A stretch of 64,000 nucleotides of DNA from positions 482,001-546,000 of the forward strand of contig OU342823.1 of assembly GCA_910591455.2 (NCBI GenBank). The letters run 5' to 3'. Both the position numbers and the translations under genes were made by a program. The first letter of the stretch is position 1, and each line of letters begins with the position of its first letter. Below, one piece after another: positions 1-11,579 of the stretch. Source of the DNA: Pholis gunnellus. Taxonomy: Eukaryota > Chordata > Actinopteri > Perciformes > Pholidae. The notes under the pieces were generated by a model, which made no database searches, was not told the DNA's origin, and saw only the letters and a program-made list of their open reading frames with translations.

Positions 1-3000
1 TGTCCACATACTGTCCTCTGTCCACATACTATCCTACTGTCCTCTGTCCACATATTGTCCCCTGTCCTCTGTCCACTGTCCACATACTGTCCTCTGTCCA
101 CATACTATCCTACTGTCCTCTGTCCACATACTGTCCTCCTGTCCCCTGTCCTCTGTCCACATACTGTCCCCTGTTTTCTGTCCACATACTATCCTCCTGT
201 CCCCTGTTTTCTGTCCACATACTATCCTACTGTCCTCTGTCCTCTGTCCACATACTGTCCCGTGTCTTCTGTCCACATAATATCCTACTGTCCTCTGTCC
301 TCTGTCCACATATTGTCCCGTGTCTTCTGTCCACATACTATCCTACTGTCCCCTGTCTTCTGTCCACATACTATCCTACTGTCCTCTGTCCACATACTGT
401 CCTCCTGTCCCCTGTCCTCTGTCCAAATACTGTCCCCTGTCCTGTCCTCATACTGTCCTGCTGTCCCCTGTCCTCTCTCCACATACTGTCCTAATGTCGT
501 CTGTCCTCATACTGTCCTGCTGTCCTGTCCTCATACTGTCCTCTGTCCACATACTGTCCCCTGTCCTGTCCTCATACTGTCCTGCTGTCCCCTGTCCTCT
601 CTCCACATACTGTCCTAATGTCGTCTGTCCTCATTCTTTCCTCCTGTCCTGTCTTCATACTGTCCTGCTGGCCTCTGTCCACATACTGTCCTCTGTCCAC
701 ATACTATCCTACTGTCCTCTGTCCACATACTGTCCTCCTGTCGCCTGTCCTCTGTCCACATACTGTCCCCTGTCTTCTGTCCACATAGTATCCTAATGTC
801 CCCTGTCCTCTGTCCACATACTGTCCTCCTGTCCTACTGTTGTCTGTCCTCATACTGTCCTCCTGTCCTGTCCTCATACTGTCCTGCTGTCCTCTGTCCA
901 CATACTGTCCTACTGTCGTCTGTCCTCATACTGTCCTCCTGTCCTGTCCACATACTGTCCTGCTGTCCTCTGTCCACATACTGTCCCCTGTCTTCTGTCC
1001 ACATACTATCCTCCTGTCCCCTGTCCTGTCCACATATTATCCTACTGTCCTCTGTCCACATACTATCCTCCTATCCCCTGTCATCTGTCCACATACTGTC
1101 CCCTGTCTTCTGTCCACAAACTATCCTACTGTCCTCTGTCCTCTGTCCACATACTGTCCTCCTGTCCCCTGTCCTCTGTCCACATACTGTCCCCTGTCCT
1201 CTGTCCACATACTGTCCTCCTGTCCTATTGTCGTCTGTCCTCATACTGTCCTCCTGTCCTGTCCTCATACTGTCCTGCTGTCCTCTGTCCACATATTGTC
1301 CTACTCTCGTCTGTCCTCATACTGTCCTGCTGTCCTTTGTCCACATACTGTCCTCCTGTCCTCTGTCCTCATACTGTCCTCCTGTGCTGTCCTCATACTG
1401 TCCCCTGTCCTCTGTCCACATACTGTCCTCCTGTCCTATTGTCGTTTGTCCTCATACTGTCCTCCTGTCCTGTCCTCAAACTGTCCTGCTGTCCTCTGTC
1501 CACATACTGTCCTACTGTCGTCTGTCCTCATACTGTCCTCCTGTCCTCTGTCCTCATACCGTCCCCTGTCCTGTCCTCATACTGTCCTGCTGTCCACTGT
1601 CCTCTGTCCACATACTGTCCTAATGTCGTCTGTCCTCATACTGTCCTCCTGTCCTGTCCTCATACTGTCCTGCTGGCCTCTGTCCACATATTGTCCCCTG
1701 TCCTCTGTCCACATACTGTCCTCTGTCCACATACTATCCTACTGTCCTCTGTCCACATACTGTCCTCCTGTCCCCTGTCCTCTGTCCACATACTGTCCCC
1801 TGTCTTCTGTCCACATACTATCCTACTGTCCTCTGTCCACATACTATCCTCCTGTCCCCTGTCCTCTGTCCAAATACTGTCCCCTGTCCTCTGTCCACAT
1901 ACTATCCTACTGTCCTCTGTCCACATACTGTCCTCCTGTCCCCTGTCCTCTGTCCAAATACTGTCCCCTGTCTTCTGTCCACATACTATCCTACTGTCCC
2001 CTGTCCTCTTTCCACATACTGTCCTCCTGTCCTACTGTCGTCTGTCCTCATACTGTCCTCCTGTCCTGTCCTCAAACTGTCATGCTGTCCTCTGTCAACA
2101 TACTGTCCTACTGTCGTCTGTCCTCATACTGTCCTCCTGTCCTGTCCTCATACTGTCCCCTGTCCTGTCCTCATACTGTCCTGCTGTCCCCTGTCCTCTG
2201 TCCACATACTATCCTACTGTCCCCTGTCCTCTGTCCACATACTGTCCTCCTGTCCTACTGTCGTCTGTCCTCATACTGTCCTCCTGTCCTGTCCTCATAC
2301 TGTCGTGCTGTCCTCTGTCAACATACTGTCCTACTGTCGTCTGTCCTCATACTGTCCTCCTGTCCTGTCCTCATACTGTCCCCTGTCCTGTCCTCATACT
2401 GTCCAAATACTGTCCCCTGTCTTCTGTCCACATAATATCCTACTGTCCCCTGTCCTGTCCACATACTGTCCTCCTGTCCTACTGTCGTCTGTCCTCATAC
2501 TGTCCTCCTGTCCTGTCCTCATACTGTCGTGCTGTCCTCTGTCAACATACTGTTCTACTGTCGTCTGTCCTCATACTGTCCTCCTGTCCTGTCCTCATAC
2601 TGTCCCCTGTCCTGTCCTCATACTGTCCTGCTGTCCCCTGTCCTCTGTCCACATACTGTCCTAATGTCGTCTGTCCTCATACTGTCCTCCTGTCTTGTCC
2701 TCATACTGTCCTGCTGTCCTCTGTCCACATATTGTCCCCTGTCCTCTGTCCACTGTCCACATACTGTCCTCTGTCCACATACTATCCTACTGTCCTCTGT
2801 CCACATACTATCCTCCTGTCCCCTGTCCTCTGTCCAAATACTGTCCCCTGTCCTCTGTCCACATACTATCCTACTGTCCTCTGTCCACATACTGTCCTCC
2901 TGTCCCCTGTCTTCTGTCCACATACTATCCTACTGTCCCCTGTCCTCTGTCCACATACTGTCCTCCTGTCCTACTGTCGTCTGTCCTCATACTGTCCTCC

Positions 3001-5305
3001 TGTCCTGTCCTCATACTGTCGTGCTGTCCTCTGTCCTCATACTGTCCTCCTGTCCTGTCCTCATACTGTCCCCTGTCCTGTCCTCATACTGTCCTGCTGT
3101 CCCCTGTCCTCTGTCCACATACTGTCCTATTGTCGTCTGTCCTCATACTGTCCTCCTGTCTTGTCCTCATACTGTCCTGCTGTCCTCTGTCCACATATTG
3201 TCCCCTGTCCTCTGTCCACTGTCCACATATTGTCCTCTGTCCACATACTATCCTACTGTCCTCTGTCCACATACTGTCCTCCTGTCCCCTGTCCTCTGTC
3301 CACATACTGTCCCCTGTCCTGTCCTTATACTGTCCTGCTGTCCCCTGTCCTCTGTCCACATACTGTCCTAATGTCGTCTGTCATACTGTCCCCTGTCTTC
3401 TGTCCACATACTATCCTCCTGTCCCCTGTCCTGTCCACATATTATTCTACTGTCCTCTGTCCACATACTATCCTCCTGTCCCCTGTCATCTGTCCACATA
3501 CTGTCCCCTGTCTTCTGTCCACAAACTATCCTACTGTCCTCTGTCCACTGTCCACATACTGTCCCCTGTCCTCTGTCCACATACTGTCCTCCTGTCCCCT
3601 GTCCTCTGTCCACATACTGTCCCCTGTCCTCTGTCCACATACTATCCTACTGTCCTCTGTCCACATACTATCCTCCTGTCCCCTGTCCTCTGTCCAAATA
3701 CTGTCCCCTGTCCTCTGTCCACATACTATCCTCCTGTCCCCTGTTCTATCCTCATACTGTCCTCCTGTCCTGTCCACATACTGTCCCCTGTCCTGTCCTC
3801 ATACTGTCCTGCTGTCCTCTGTCCACATATTGTCCCCTGTCCTCTGTCTACTGTCCACATACTGTCCTCCTGTCCTACTGTCTTCTGTCCACATACTGTC
3901 CTCCTGTCCTCTGTCCACTGTCCACATACTGTCCTCTGTCCACATACTATCCTACTGTCCTCTGTACACATACTGTCCTCCTGTCCCCTGTCTTTTGTCC
4001 ACATACTCTCCTACTGTCCTCTGTCCACTGTCCACATACTGTCCTCTGTCCACATACTATCCTACTGTCCTCTGTACACATACTGTCCTCCTGTCCCCTG
4101 TCCTCTGTCCAAATACTGTCCCCTGTCTTCTGTCCACATACTATCCTACTGTCCCCTGTCCTCTGTCCACATACTGTCCTCCTGTCCTACTGTTGTCTGT
4201 CCTCATACTGTCCTCCTGTCCTGTCCTCATACTGTCCTGCTGTCCTCTGTCCACATACTGTCCTACTGTCCTCTGTCCTCATACTGTCCTCCTGTCCTGT
4301 CCACATACTGTCCTCCTGTCTTCTGTCCTCATACTGTCCTGCTGTCCTCTGTCCACATACTGTCCTCCTGTCCCCTGTCCTCTGTCCACATACTATCCTA
4401 CTGTCCTCTGTCCACTGTCCACATACTGTCCCCTGTCCTCTGTCCACATACTATCCTACTGTCCCCTGTCCTCTGTCCACATACTGTCCTCCTGTCTTAC
4501 TGTCGTTTGTCCTCATACTGTCCTCCTGTCCTGTCCACATACTGTCCTCCTGTCCTCTGTCCTCATACTGTCCTCCTGTCCTGTCCTCATACTGTCCTCC
4601 TGTCCTCTGTCCTCATACTGTCCTCCTGTCCTGTCCTCATACTGTCCTGCTGTCCCCTGTCCTCTGTCCACATACTGTCCTCCTGTCCTACTGTCGTCTG
4701 TCCTCATACTGTCCTCCTGTCCTGTCCACATTCTGTCCCCTCTCTTGTTCTCATACTGTCCTGCTGTCCTCTGTCCACATATTGTCCCCTGTCCTCTGTC
4801 CACTGTCCACATACTGTCCTCTGTCCACATACTATCCTACTGTCCTCTGTCCACATATTGTCCCCTGTCCTCTGTCCACTGTCCACATACTGTCCTCTGT
4901 CCACATACTATCCTACTGTCCTCTGTCCACATACTGTCCTCCTGTCCCCTGTCCTCTGTCCACATACTGTCCCCTGCTTTCTGTCCACATACTATCCTCC
5001 TGTCCCCTGTTTTCTGTCCACATACTATCCTACTGTCCTCTGTCCTCTGTCCACATACTGTCCCGTGTCTTCTGTCCACATACTATCCTACTGTCCTCTG
5101 TCCTCTGTCCACATATTGTCCCGTGTCTTCTGTCCACATACTATCCTCCTGTCCCCTGTCCTCTGTCCACATACTGTCCCCTGTCTTCTGTCCACATACT
5201 ATCCTCCTGTCCCCTGTTTTCTGTCCACATACTATCCTACTGTCCTCTGTCCACATACTGTTGCCTGTCCTCTGTCCTCATACTGTCCTCTGTCCTCCTG
5301 TCCAC
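1..5305. repeat. Large C/T-rich minisatellite, TGTCC/ACATAC words
   Basis: A continuous tandem array of short words (CTGTCC, TGTCCACATAC, TGTCCTCATAC, TCCTGTCC, TACTGTCGTCTGTCC) fills the left edge and stops at TGTCCAC near 5305. It starts at base 1, so its true length is unknown. Words are grouped into longer, higher-order units. Positions 1-345 match 4804-5148 with only two differences seen by eye and no indel, and about 969-1140 matches about 3386-3545. The plus strand is strongly pyrimidine-biased. Because the words contain almost no stop triplets, reading frames of hundreds to 1,331 codons run through the array on the plus strand, with shorter ones on the minus strand. They only re-read the repeat and are not counted as genes. 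Confidence 0.97.
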
Positions 5306-5644
5306 TTTGAGACATTAACAGGAACTAACTGATAAACAGTTGGAGACAGACAGACAGCTTCTGTTTCAGCCCGTTTGTAAAAAGAGAGCTTGCTGTGTTT
5401 GTGTAAACGTAGCGTCGGAGGATGAGAGCCGCCGATTAAACTAGGTTTCACTTGTGTTTACAGGTCATGCTTGTTGAACAGATGTATTGATACAGTGTTG
5501 ACTTTATACTAGCTAATGTTTTACTGCAGTAACAGTAACGATCGCAGTTGCCATCAACTGGAGTAATCGTCACTTCACCTCAGTCTCTCTGCTCGCTGTG
5601 TGTGTGTGTGTGTGTGTTAGACATCACATCTACATGTTCTAGTC
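5306..5644. other. Unique intergenic spacer with a short (TG)n
   Basis: This is non-repetitive sequence between the minisatellite and the next mobile element. It contains a short (TG)n run at about 5598-5618. No coding sequence or RNA gene is recognised. Confidence 0.6.
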
Positions 5645-6431
5645 CAGGGGCCGGCAACCTGCGGCTCTTTGGCCCCTCTGTTGCGGCTCCCTGAGTCCTC
5701 CGTCCACACGGCGTTTAAGCATTGTTTTCGAGATGATCTCCGTCCAGACTTAATTAAACGCCTGAAAACGAATATCACGTGACTATTCACGTACACTGGG
5801 CATGCAGTGGGTGCCATTGTTACGTCTTACTGGTTTTTAAACCTACTGGTTTCTCTTCTGTGCGTGTGTTGTGTTCGCGTAACAGCAGCAGCTGTTGTCT
5901 CTGTTGCCAGATTCGTCAAACATTCACAAATATATTGCTGGAGATCTAAAAGCCACATCTCATATATATTGCGGGGTTTACGATTGTATAAGTGAGCACT
6001 ACATCACAGCTACGTATGAAGAAATACATTGAAGAAAATATATTTATGGAAAGATCGCATCAACCTGGATTCGAACTCTGTCGAGCAAAATAGTAATATA
6101 TTCAAAAACGGCCGCGCTGCATGATCCGCCACTGTCATCTTTAATCGTAATGCGCCTTTTCTTGTAAGTGCCTGATCATGATTTGCAGACCTCCACCCTC
6201 GGTAAACTATCGATGGATCAATCCAAAAGAAGAAAAGTCACGAAGGAAAATAGAGTTTAATTCTGCATGGACATATTAATTTGCTTTCACTGCCAACGAT
6301 GCTGGCTTCCTGAATGCTTGATATGTGGCGAGAAATTTGACATCAAATAGCTTTTGCGGCTCCAGACAAATTTTATTTGGTGGAAAATAGGGCAAAATGG
6401 CTCTTTGGATAGTAAAGGTTGCCGACCCCTG
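5645..6431. mobile_element. Non-autonomous hAT-type DNA transposon
   Basis: The ends are near-perfect terminal inverted repeats. The left end reads CAGGGGCCGGCAACC; the reverse complement of the right end reads CAGGGGTCGGCAACC (14/15). Both ends continue into a CTCTTTGG-type sub-terminal motif, as in vertebrate hAT (Charlie/ZBED-like) elements. The 787-bp interior has no transposase frame. The flanking 8-mers (ttctagtc and ccttaaga) do not match, so no target duplication is visible. The insertion is probably old or rearranged at its edges. Confidence 0.75.
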
Positions 6432-6483
6432 CCTTAAGAGGTCAGTATAGTGTTGTTACTATTGTCTTGCTTTTGCTGCTTTG

Positions 6484-6551
6484 TCTGTCAAAGCACTTTG
6501 TAAACTCTGTTTTTAAAGGTGCTATATAAATAACATTATTATTTTTATTAA
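6484..6551 (+). mobile_element. L2-type LINE 3' tail fragment
   Basis: The segment ends in a TGCTATATAAATAA-like motif followed by ATT-rich triplets. This resembles the 3' terminus of L2 LINEs. It is only about 70 bp, a 5'-truncated copy. The rest of 6432-6982 shows nothing recognisable. Confidence 0.55.
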
Positions 6552-6982
6552 ATGTAAGGTTTGACCTCATCTTAGTGTAAAATTAGGATCTATATTAAGT
6601 ATGATATAGGAGGAATTCATATTAGAGCTTAGGTAGCATATAATTGGTGTTACTCACAACTGTATTAAGACATAATATGTATTGTTCTGTTCAGCTGAAT
6701 TTGTATTGTATTCACCAAAGTAATTGTTCTGATGGATTAAGAAACAGTAGTGGAGGCAGTCAAACAGATGGTAGACAAAGCTCCAGGTCAACTAAACTTA
6801 TTTGGAGGAGAAAAATAAACAGATGTGGTTTTTACGCAATCTACTGAAAATCTCTTGTGCATTTCAGTTTCTATGGCTTAAAGAAGGTTTTAGAAACGTT
6901 GTGTTTTGTAGTTGTAGTCAGCTCAGAGTCACAGCCATGAAAACATGTCAAACCATCCTCTCTCTCTCTTTTTGTCTGTCAG

Positions 6983-7754
6983 ATCATACTGAAACAGCTG
7001 GTAGATGCAGCAATTGACCTTGAGAAGAAAAACATTTTCCACTGGGAGAGGGAAAACATCTTGATTGAGACCAGCTCGGACGTCCCGCGAGTTCGCCTCA
7101 TTGACTTTGGTCTGAGCTGCTTCGTCAAGAGAGGAGCCCGTTATCGCATCTTCTGCGGTAAGATGTCTGGCTTTACTCCTGCTCTTCACTAACTTACCCA
7201 TCTGTGACTTTTACAATTAGACACAGCTCCTCATCCTCATCGTCCTATTATGTCTGTATATTCTAGGTACCTCTGCTTTCATCCCCCCAGAGTGGTTTTG
7301 TCATAGTTGGTACAGAGCCGGACCCACCACAGTGTAGCAGATGGGAGTGGTCCTCTTTGAAACACTCCACAGTGATGCAGCTTTTGAGACCAACAAGTTC
7401 TTGAGAAACCGTGTGAGAATCAGCGAGATGCTGTCCAAAAGTAAGAAAAACATAGTCACGAACATGATTTCAATTAACATTCTGATGGATCACTGTAGCC
7501 GTCGCCCTCACCTTTCTTCTCCTTCTTTCTCTCCAGATTGCCAGGATTTCTTGCGAAGATGTTTTACCACAGACCCCATGCAGCGTCCTACCCTGGAGCA
7601 GCTCAGCATTCACCCATGGCTCAACGAAAACGAACACTACACACAGACACACACGCACGAACACCAAACCAAACTTGTCCTCCAAATTCTAACGCTGCTC
7701 TGCCTCTTTGACAGGAAGGAGAACGTGAGGAACTCCTTCATCATCATTCTGTAG
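6983..7754 (+). pseudogene. 5'-truncated Pim-like Ser/Thr kinase pseudogene
   Basis: Three exons (6983-7157, 7267-7440, 7537 to the stop at 7752-7754) with correct splice sites encode only the C-lobe of a protein kinase. The family is the Pim-like group that is greatly expanded in fish. The activation segment keeps LIDFGLSC, and the tail has the CQDFL, QRPTLEQL and HPWL landmarks. Three defects mark it as broken. The HRDxKxxN catalytic loop reads HWEREN at 7040-7057, two codons short, so the catalytic Asp and Lys are gone. An in-frame TAG at 7335-7337 replaces the Trp expected in the TTVWQ motif. No N-lobe (glycine loop, VAIK lysine) was found upstream. An expressed pseudokinase fragment is possible but unlikely because of the stop. 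Confidence 0.88.
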
Positions 7755-7900
7755 GACAAAGTTATGCTACACAAAAACAGCCTGTTAGTAATTGGAATTA
7801 TTATATTAATATTATCTAATGTCATGCATAAGTGTCATTCAAATACTAATGCTGCTCCCTATTTGACAGGAAGGAGAACATGAGGAACTCCTGCTTCTGC
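7684..7900 (+). repeat. Tandem duplication at the kinase pseudogene 3' end
   Basis: A segment of about 55 bp around the motif GACAGGAAGGAGAACGTGAG (from about 7684) recurs about 155 bp downstream (from about 7840, with AACATGAG) with several substitutions. The first copy lies in the last exon and the second lies just after its stop. Beyond it, 7901-8100 looks like a 3' UTR-type stretch with AATAAA near 8061. Confidence 0.7.
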
Positions 7901-8565
7901 AGATCTTGTAGCACACCCAGCCGTCCGAGGAGAGGGTCCGAGGTTTCTTCTCATTTTCCTGCCATCAGGATTTTGGGGAGTTTTTCCTTGTTTTCTTAGA
8001 GAGCTTGGGCTGGGCCAAATTATTCAGTATATAATGTGATATTTAACACTGAACACTGAAAATAAATTAAATGAACTTTCAAGCTCTTTCCTCCATTATA
8101 GTGAAAGACATATGGTATACGAATAAATAATATTGACAGCAATGATCTTGAAAAAATAAATTATAAGTGAATCAGGATTTGTAGATAAAGGACACATAGA
8201 GTGTTGTTTACTTTTCATTGAACATTTTAGGCCTGATTAAAAGTGTTTCAGCTGTACGGTCAAATAAAGGCAAAAAAGCCAAAAAAAGATCTTTCAAAGC
8301 AAAGGTACAAGGAGCTTTACACAATAATCATGACTAAAACATGATTATATTTTAAAATAAGTTCAGGGAATTAAAAGAACTAGAAAAAAACTAAATAAAA
8401 AATGAGAACTCAACAAACAAAATGGATAAGACACTATCGAGCAGGAAACCAATAAAACATGGTGTTAATGTAAATAAAAGGTATATTTAAGTGGTTTTGA
8501 GGAGTGATTTAAAATACTCAGCAAACCTCAGATCTTCAAGCAGCTCCAGAACTGAGGCCCCGATC

Positions 8566-9275
8566 CTCGTCTTTGGATAAACCGGATATCACTCTGACTT
8601 TTCAGATTGCGCTACAGGTCAGGGGCAAATAATGTACATTTTACTGCACGGGTACTTTTACTTTCTGTTGATAATAACATACTTGACTAAGGTTTTGAAT
8701 GCAGGTATTTTACTCGTAGTGGATTATTGTTTCATCAGTATGGTATTAGTACGTTTACTGCAGTGAAGATCGGAATACTTTTTCATCCACTAACTACTTG
8801 TCAGTGATTTAACAGTTAATATACAAACAGTGGTCCCTAATCTTGACTCCAGATCTTTGAGCAGGTCCAAATTGTTGCTCATATTATATACAACTACATT
8901 ATATCTCTTCTGTAAACACAACAGTATGATTAAATATGATCACATCATGTTTTAATCAATTAAGATCAAAGAATGTCTTTGAGCTGTTTGTCACAGTTTG
9001 ACTATCAAACACACATCGTCTGTAATAGAATGATGGAGTGAATTTAAACCAATCTGAGCAACTTGACTTCAACACATTTTGTATTTTTGTATTTAACAAC
9101 ACTATTAACATAATTTGTATTTCATCAGCCTTAACAGTCTGAAAGGTTTACAGCTGTCAGACAAATGTAGAACATCCTGAGATGTAGTGGAGTCGTGTTT
9201 AGTGGCGGATTGATAACCACCTCTATCAGACCTGGCGTCTGCGTCAGAGTGATATCCGGTCTATCCAAAGACGAG
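8566..9275. repeat. 33-bp inverted-repeat pair with 644-bp spacer
   Basis: The left arm 8566-8598 (starts CTCGTCTTTGG, ends CACTCTGAC) and the right arm 9243-9275 are reverse complements at 32 of 33 positions. Homology stops sharply at both ends of each arm. The spacer is AT-rich with no coding sequence. The pair could be the termini of an unrecognised non-autonomous element or an isolated hairpin-forming pair. I do not recognise a family. Confidence 0.85.
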
Positions 9276-9989
9276 CATGTAACCAATTAGATGTAGATTT
9301 ATTTCCTTGTTTCCTCTCCTTGCGTCTCTCCGTGCATTATTATTGTAATACATTATAGTTCATTCTAATGAAGTCCCTCCCTGATTGAACTTTTATCATG
9401 GATACAATTTAAGTCAGAGAGCGCAGTAGAGTTTGTCTGTCAACAAGAAACACTTTTTACATAATTTATCATAATTTCATTCAGTCACATGAGGCTGACA
9501 ATTCCTGAAGGTTGGGTTTGATATGAGTTACATCATTTACATTTTTCCCTAAACATTTAGCCTAATACATTATTTCCAGTATTCAAAAGACACTAAAATC
9601 CTTTTCTTGGTTATTAAATATTGAAACTCACAATCAGAATATCCACAAATATCAAATATACTAAGATAATGAACTAATACAAACACATTCTGCAGTAGCA
9701 ACCGCCACAGTCCACAGTATTAATACAGGATGCTGTTCATTGTTAAAACCACTGCTCTGACAATGATTATAATGTCTGGGTTGTGCTACAACGTGAGAAC
9801 GAGACTCGGTACTAATGTCTTATGTTAGGTCTCCTGCAGCATTCACTGAATAACGTGACAGTCAGTGAGGCCTGATCGTACCAACTCTTGTTCTTATTTG
9901 TAAAACCAGGGTGGTAGCACAACCCAAGCATTTTATTTCATTAACTGGTTAAATTCACATTATTGCAGATATTAATATTGAATGTATTA
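9276..9989. other. AT-rich intergenic stretch, nothing recognised
   Basis: No coding exon, RNA gene or known repeat is evident. The base composition matches the surrounding intergenic DNA. Confidence 0.5.
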
Positions 9990-10900
9990 TCAGTGTTGGG
10001 ATGCTCGGTTTACTGGGAGCAGTGTTGATTGTGAAGTGTGACAGCAGTAGAAGGAAGGACCTCAGAAACGTTTTTTTGCTCAGTAAGTTACACATGGCTC
10101 GGTGATTGGTGATGGAGGAGCAGAGGATGGACTCAATGATGGCTGTGTAGAAGTGCACCATGGTTGTCTTTGGCAGGTTGAATTTCTTCAGCTGCCTCAG
10201 GAAGTATATCCTCTGCTGAGCCTTCTTGGTGATGGAGCTGGTGTTGAGCTCCCACTTGAGGTCCTGGGTTATGGTGGAACCCAGGAAGCAGAAGGACTCC
10301 ACAGCGTCGATGGGTGATAATTAGGGTTGGGTACCGAAAACCGGTGCCAATGAAGCTGTAGTGTGTGTACAGAGTGTGTGTGTGTGTTTTGTATTTATTT
10401 ATATTTATTTAAGTATACTGTAAACTGTTGTTAACAGTTAATATATTGTTCATAGTTTGAAGTTAAAAAGTTTGAAGCTGTAGTTTGAAGCCAAGTGTTT
10501 TGTATTTATTTATATTTATAGTATACTTTAAACAGTTAACATATTGTTCAATTTGAAGAAAAAAATGTGCCTTGGCAATAAAAAAAGCCTTTCTTTAATG
10601 TCGTCAATCATCGTTTTGTGCTTTTTTTTTTTTTAAGTATCGATTCAGGCACCGTTTAGGCACCGGTATCGTTTTAAAAGTATCGTTTTAGCACCGGTAT
10701 CGAAAAAAACTAAACGATACCCATCCCTAGTGATAATGGCAGGTGGGGCTGCATTCTTATGGAAATCCACAACCATCTCCACTGTCTTTAGAGCGTTGAG
10801 CTCTAAGTTGTTAAATCCGCACCAGTTCACCAGATGGTCAATCCTCCACCTGTAGGCGGACTCTTCTCCACCAGAGATGAGTGAGGGTGGTGTCATCCTC
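9990..10900 (-). mobile_element. Non-LTR retrotransposon RT C-terminal fragment, interrupted
   Basis: On the minus strand, two pieces read as the end of a LINE reverse transcriptase. About 10900-10738 carries the LVNWC and NNLELNALKTVEMVVDF landmarks. About 10313-10000 carries VESF-FLG-like (here MESFCFLGSTI) and KKAQQRIYFLRQLKKFNLP landmarks. They are collinear and are split by a later DNA-transposon insertion at 10322-10729. The copy is 5'-truncated and out of frame toward its 3' end. It resembles the LINE at about 30745-31430. The family is jockey-superfamily (L2/CR1/Rex1 group), not resolved further. Confidence 0.8.
10322..10729. mobile_element. hAT-type MITE nested in a LINE, 8-bp TSD
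   Basis: The element is 408 bp. Its inverted ends are TAGGGTTGGGTACCG on the left and TAGGGATGGGTATCG as the reverse complement of the right. A perfect 8-bp target duplication, gtgataat, flanks it at 10314-10321 and 10730-10737. The interior has repeated GTATTTATTTATATTT and ACCGGTATCG motifs and no coding capacity. The 8-bp TSD and short TIRs fit a hAT non-autonomous element that inserted after the LINE did. Confidence 0.92.
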
Positions 10901-11543
10901 CCACATTACATTGTGACAGAGTAAATAAAACAAGGTCACTGTTTGTTGTGTGGGTGTAGTTGAGAAGATGGGCTGGGGTTAAGTAAACACATCTTGTTAA
11001 GGAAAAAATGCACAATTTCTTGTTTTTGAACAATTGCAGATTTAACTAGATACTTTTCATGGAAAACAAATTTTTAATTGTGAATACCACAGATTTATTT
11101 TAGCTATGTTTATATCTGTGCGTAGTTGATTATGCCTTTGAAAAAAATTACATTTTGACAGTATCACCTTTCTTTAAATGTGTCTCAGTGACTTTTGTCG
11201 ATCAGTTGGTGGAGACATTGTCTGTTCTCATTCCCCGCCTGGGACAGGCTTCTCGATGGTTTTTGTGTCTATTGGTGTCATGTACTGATCATATATTGTA
11301 TCTTTACATCGGACCTTTGAGGATGCCGGTAAGATGGAGGTGGTAGAGGCTTTAGGAAAATGACGGTTAGCCGCAGCACCCATGTCTTCAGCTCCAACCC
11401 TGACCAGAATCACAGGCAGGCTGGTCCTCACCTCTCCAGTGTGAGGACTCCTTTACTGCCGGGCCTTGTGTCCACCATAAGAAGTTGTTATCTTTATTGA
11501 CTGTCTCACATGATTTCAGGAGATTACAGAGAACATCCAGTGT

Positions 11544-11579
<36 letters not shown>

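Noticed and set aside
1..5305. Possible CRISPR-like repeat array
   Set aside because: Units are short and contiguous, with no unique spacers. The genome is clearly eukaryotic with spliced genes.
1337..5332. A 1,331-codon open frame through the minisatellite
   Set aside because: It only re-reads repeat words and ends where the repeat ends. Similar frames exist in other registers and, shorter, on the other strand. No protein domain.
5637..6439. 8-bp target duplication for the hAT element at 5645-6431
   Set aside because: The flanks ttctagtc and ccttaaga do not match.
7341..7754. Intact kinase C-terminal gene starting at an ATG after the stop
   Set aside because: That frame begins just after the in-frame TAG and reads through an intron. 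It is part of the pseudogene.
11228..11431. A 67-codon minus-strand frame upstream of cubn
   Set aside because: No recognisable domain, splice partner or repeat family. Left unassigned.
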